Part shown: piece after piece, positions 4,067-6,869 of the stretch
Numbering within the stretch: the first letter of the stretch is position 1
Layout of the letters: each line of letters begins with the position of its first letter
NCBI GenBank assembly: GCA_021786215.1
Contig: JAJYNT010000015.1
Span: 1 to 6,869 of the forward strand
Length of the DNA: 6,869 nt
Direction: 5' to 3'
Source of the DNA: Chloroflexota bacterium
GTDB taxonomy: Bacteria; Chloroflexota; UBA6077
Notes under the pieces: model-generated
Told to the model about the DNA's origin: nothing
The model's database searches: none
What the model saw: the letters and a program-made list of their open reading frames with translations, nothing else
Position numbers and translations under genes: made by a program

Positions 4067-5869
4067 GTGACGAGCCAGGACAGGATCAGAAACTTCTGCA
4101 TCATAGCCCATATCGACCATGGGAAGTCTACCCTCGCCGACCGACTGCTGGAGCGCACCGGTACTATCGACGCCCGACAGATGACCGAACAGGTGCTGGA
4201 CCAGATGGATCTCGAGCGGGAGAAGGGGATCACCATCAAGGCCCAGGCCGTACGGTTGGCCTACAGGGATCGGCGGGGGGATGAGTTCCAGCTCAACCTG
4301 ATCGATACTCCGGGACATGTGGACTTCACCTACGAGGTATCCCGCAGCCTCGCCGCCTGTGAAGGGGCCCTTCTGGTGGTAGATGCCGCTCAGGGGGTGG
4401 AGGCCCAGACCCTCGCCAATGTGTACCTGGCCCTGGAGCATGATCTCACCATCGTTCCTGTGGTGAACAAGATCGACCTCCCCAGTGCCGAGCCCGAGAA
4501 GGTGGCGAAGCAGATCGAAGACGTGGTGGGACTGCCATCCGACGAGGTGATCTATGCCTCCGCCAAGGACGGGGCCGGGGTGGACGACATACTGGAGGCC
4601 ATCGTCCACAGAATACCCCCGCCACGAGGCCAGCATCACCAGCCACTTCGCGCCCTGGTGTTCGATTCTCACTACGACCCCTACAAGGGTGTCATCAGCT
4701 ATGTTCGTGTGGTGGATGGCGCGATCGGCCCGGGAGATCGACTGCAGGCCATGGCCACCGGCCAGACGCTGGAGTGTCTGGAAGTCGGTGTGTTCCGGCC
4801 TAAGCTTGCGCCGGTCGACCGGTTGGAGACCGGGGAAGTGGGATATGTGGCGACGGGGCTGAAGAACGTCCGTGAGATGCGGGTGGGCGACACCCTCACC
4901 CACGTTGAGGCGCCGGCCGGAGAGCCCTTGCCGGGCTACAAACCGATCAAGCCGATGGTGTTCGCGGGCCTCTACCCGGTGGTGGGGGAGGATTACGGTG
5001 ACCTGAGGGACGCCCTGGATAAGCTGCGTCTGAACGATGCCTCTCTCTCATACGAGCCGGAGAGCTCGGTGGCACTGGGTTTCGGCTTCCGATGTGGTTT
5101 CCTGGGGATGCTCCACATGGAGATCGTTCAGGAACGATTGGAACGGGAATACAACCTGGATCTGTTGGTCACCTCCCCCAGTGTAGAGTACAAGGTGTTT
5201 ACCACCGACGGCCAGGAGTTGGCGGTGGATGGACCCTCCAAGCTGCCCGAGCCCGGCCAGATCGCCTGGATAGAGGAGCCTTGGGTGCGGATCAGCGTCA
5301 TCGCGCCCAGCCGCTACATCGGCACAATCATGGAGATGATGCAGGGACGCCGCTCCGAGTTTGCCAAGATGGACTATCTGGACGAGCAGCGGGTGTTGCT
5401 GAACTACGATATGCCGCTGTCCGAAATGCTGGTGGAGTTCTACGACCAGCTCAAGTCCAGGACACAGGGCTATGCCTCCCTCGACTACTCCTATGAGGGC
5501 TATCGGGAGTCCAAGCTGGTGAAGCTGGACATCCTGGTGAATGGCCAGCCGGTGGACGCCCTGTCGCTGATAACCCATGTGGACAAGGCATACTCCCAGG
5601 GACGGGAGCTGGTCTCCAAGCTGCGGAAGCTAATCCCTCGCCAACTGTTCGAGGTTCCACTGCAGGCGGCCATCGGGGGCAAGGTGGTTGCCAGGGAGAC
5701 CATCAGCGCCATGCGGAAGAACGTACTGGCCAAGTGCTACGGCGGCGATGTCACCCGGAAGCGGAAGCTGCTAGAGAAGCAGGCCGAGGGGAAGAAGCGG
5801 ATGAAGCGGGTGGGCAACGTGGAGATACCGCAAGAAGCGTTCATGGCAGTATTGAAGTTGGGGGAATAG
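4067..5869 (+). CDS. lepA: Elongation factor 4 (LepA), translational GTPase
   Basis: LepA/EF4 is a ribosome-associated GTPase implicated in back-translocation, initiation and ribosome biogenesis. All G motifs are intact (numbering from the preferred start): P-loop AHIDHGKST (14-22), the switch I region including GITIKAQ (54-60), DTPGH (80-84), NKID (134-137) and SAK (165-167). Domain II, the EF-G-like domains ('[24 protein letters not shown]') and the LepA-specific C-terminal domain ('[19 protein letters not shown]' to '[12 protein letters not shown]') follow without a break. I prefer the GTG at 4067: it gives 600 aa (599 in E. coli), begins [10 protein letters not shown] as in the family, and has TGAGGTG nine bases upstream. 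A GTG at 4013 would add 18 residues unlike LepA, with GGAGG 14 bases upstream. The extended -10 at 3957-3965 is its likely promoter, and GC hairpins follow its stop. Confidence 0.96.
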   Translation: MTSQDRIRNFCIIAHIDHGKSTLADRLLERTGTIDARQMTEQVLDQMDLEREKGITIKAQAVRLAYRDRRGDEFQLNLIDTPGHVDFTYEVSRSLAACEGALLVVDAAQGVEAQTLANVYLALEHDLTIVPVVNKIDLPSAEPEKVAKQIEDVVGLPSDEVIYASAKDGAGVDDILEAIVHRIPPPRGQHHQPLRALVFDSHYDPYKGVISYVRVVDGAIGPGDRLQAMATGQTLECLEVGVFRPKLAPVDRLETGEVGYVATGLKNVREMRVGDTLTHVEAPAGEPLPGYKPIKPMVFAGLYPVVGEDYGDLRDALDKLRLNDASLSYEPESSVALGFGFRCGFLGMLHMEIVQERLEREYNLDLLVTSPSVEYKVFTTDGQELAVDGPSKLPEPGQIAWIEEPWVRISVIAPSRYIGTIMEMMQGRRSEFAKMDYLDEQRVLLNYDMPLSEMLVEFYDQLKSRTQGYASLDYSYEGYRESKLVKLDILVNGQPVDALSLITHVDKAYSQGRELVSKLRKLIPRQLFEVPLQAAIGGKVVARETISAMRKNVLAKCYGGDVTRKRKLLEKQAEGKKRMKRVGNVEIPQEAFMAVLKLGE

Positions 5870-5898
5870 CCCCTCTCCCTCTGGGAGTAGGGAGGGGC
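5869..5898. terminator. GC-rich hairpin directly after lepA
   Basis: GCCCCTCTCCCT (5869-5880) pairs with AGGGAGGGGC (5889-5898) with a 2-nt bulge and an 8-nt loop, beginning at the last base of the lepA stop codon. There is no T-tract. It sits between convergent lepA and the racemase gene and could end transcription from either side. Confidence 0.5.
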
Positions 5899-5938
5899 CC
5901 TGTGCCCCTCCGCCCGGCGAGCGATGGCAGGGACGGGC

Positions 5939-5959
5939 GGCAGGGCAGAGCGCCCTGCC
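5939..5959. terminator. Second GC-rich hairpin between lepA and the racemase gene
   Basis: GGCAGGGC (5939-5946) pairs perfectly with GCCCTGCC (5952-5959) around the loop AGAGC. Together with the hairpin at 5869-5898 it separates two convergent genes. Neither strand shows a T-tract, so function as a terminator is inferred from position and stem strength only. Confidence 0.45.
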
Positions 5960-6079
5960 CTGCGCTCCAACGGCCGAGGGATGCTAATGGCGATTGTTGA
6001 CCTCTTCGATCATTTCCTCTCTTCACCATGGGAGAAGGCCCTGGGCTCGGAGTGGCAGCCGGACTACGTCCTGCAGTTC

Positions 6080-6775
6080 TTATTCCCGTGCCAGTCGTAC
6101 CGCAGCGTGGGCGAGCGCCAGGGTCGGGTCCAGCACCGGCACGCTGACGTCGCCGTCCTGGAGGATCAAGGGTAGCTCCGTGCAGGCGGTGAGCAGCAGC
6201 TGCGCCCCCTGGCCGGCCATCCTCTCCGCGACCACTCGGATCCTCTCCCGCACGGTCGGCCCCTTGTCCCCGGCCTTCACGCTGAAGATGGCGGCGTGGA
6301 CGATCTCCTGGTCGTCCTCCGAGGGAGAGAGCGCGGTGATCCCTTTGGCCTCGAACCTGGTATGGTACAGCCTCAGCCGAGCCGTGCCATTTGCCGCGAG
6401 GATGCCCACCGTCTTGACCTCAGGATAGCGGCGTTGAGTCTCGGCCACCGCCTCATCCGCGATGTGGAGCACGGGGATCTGCACAGCCTCCGCGACGCGA
6501 TCGTAGAAGAGGTGGGCGGTGTTGCAGGGCATTATCAGAAAGTCGGCACCGGCCTGCTCCAGGTTGCGGGCGGTGGCCTGGAGCATGGGGGTGGGGTCTT
6601 CCCCATCGTGGAGCAAGGCAGCGGTGCGATCGGGGATCTTGGGGTTGTTGTCAATCAGAACCCGAAGGTGCTCCTGATCTATCTTAGCCGGAGTAGCCGC
6701 CACGATCTTCTGAAACAGATCGATTGTGGCCTCCGGTCCCATGCCTCCCAGGATGCCGATAACCTTCTCCGCCAT
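6080..6775 (-). CDS. Aspartate/glutamate racemase family protein
   Basis: The 231-aa product belongs to the cofactor-independent Asp/Glu racemase family, which interconverts L- and D-amino acids with two cysteines as acid-base pair. Both are present: Cys84 in 'MPCNTAH' and Cys198 in 'TACTELPL'. The N-terminal 'IGILGGMGPEATIDLF' (residues 6-21) and 'IPDRT' (47-51) are typical of the RacD/RacX/YgeA branch. Substrate cannot be read from the sequence; Asp is the family default, but YgeA-like members have broad specificity. D-amino acids may serve cell wall or signalling roles. There is no signal peptide, so it is cytoplasmic. The ATG at 6775-6773 has AGGAGA five bases upstream (6786-6781). It appears to be a single-gene unit, convergent with lepA. 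Confidence 0.92.
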   Translation of the reverse strand: MAEKVIGILGGMGPEATIDLFQKIVAATPAKIDQEHLRVLIDNNPKIPDRTAALLHDGEDPTPMLQATARNLEQAGADFLIMPCNTAHLFYDRVAEAVQIPVLHIADEAVAETQRRYPEVKTVGILAANGTARLRLYHTRFEAKGITALSPSEDDQEIVHAAIFSVKAGDKGPTVRERIRVVAERMAGQGAQLLLTACTELPLILQDGDVSVPVLDPTLALAHAAVRLARE

Positions 6776-6806
6776 GGTAGTCTCCTATTGGCAATCAGAT
6801 GTCGCC

Positions 6807-6812
6807 ATTATA
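6807..6812 (-). promoter_or_regulatory. -10 box of the racemase gene promoter
   Basis: Read on the minus strand, a perfect TATAAT lies at 6812-6807, placing the transcription start near 6800 and leaving a leader of about 25 nt with the ribosome site AGGAGA in it. The hexamer 17 bp upstream (GACACC) is a poor -35, so recognition may depend on other factors. Confidence 0.55.
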
Positions 6813-6869
6813 GTCCGATCTCGTGAAAAGGTGTCCGCTGTTCTCGTCTGAGTGGTCCGTCCGGCAAGC

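Noticed and set aside
3836..4903. 355-codon minus-strand open frame opposite lepA
   Set aside because: It is a shadow of lepA; the plus-strand LepA motifs are complete, and the minus-strand translation resembles nothing known.

Overview
The window is GC-rich bacterial chromosome (roughly 60% G+C by eye). It carries ordinary housekeeping genes separated by promoter, RNA and repeat sequence. The best guess is a member of the Chloroflexota, with moderate confidence. The reasons are the Gram-positive/Chloroflexota-type SOS operator (GAAC-N4-GTTC) in front of a LexA with a 'STSVVDYNL' recognition helix, TTG and GTG starts, hairpin terminators without U-tracts, and two small uncharacterised genes whose style I associate with that phylum. 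No marker gene settles the taxonomy.

Layout, left to right. (1) The 5' end of a response regulator gene (minus strand, cut by the window edge) lies head to head with holA, the DNA polymerase III delta subunit (plus strand); the 116-bp gap holds a promoter for each. (2) holA converges on lexA (minus strand) and their stop codons overlap by 4 bp. lexA has a near-ideal promoter with a perfect SOS operator across its transcription start. (3) rpsT (ribosomal protein S20, minus strand, TTG start) lies upstream of lexA in the same direction. (4) About 530 bp follow without a convincing gene. The right part contains a strong plus-strand promoter (TTGACA-16-TATAGT) and a roughly 280-nt, hairpin-rich leader. 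(5) That leader feeds a two-gene operon with an ATGA overlap: an 81-aa protein ending in Gly-Gly and a 150-aa membrane-anchored protein. Neither has a function I can name. (6) A 447-bp gap contains a GC-rich terminator, an inverted pair of REP-like palindromes bracketed by direct repeats, and the lepA promoter. (7) lepA (elongation factor 4) is followed by GC-rich hairpins and converges on (8) an aspartate/glutamate racemase family gene (minus strand) with its own promoter at the right edge.

Functionally, holA (replication) and lexA (damage response) are neighbours but transcribed separately, and rpsT and lepA both belong to translation. The parts most worth follow-up are the structured leader plus its two-gene operon, and the REPIN-like element abutting the lepA promoter. 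The idea that the operon is a ubiquitin-like or sulfur-carrier system rests on a short C-terminal similarity and is speculative.
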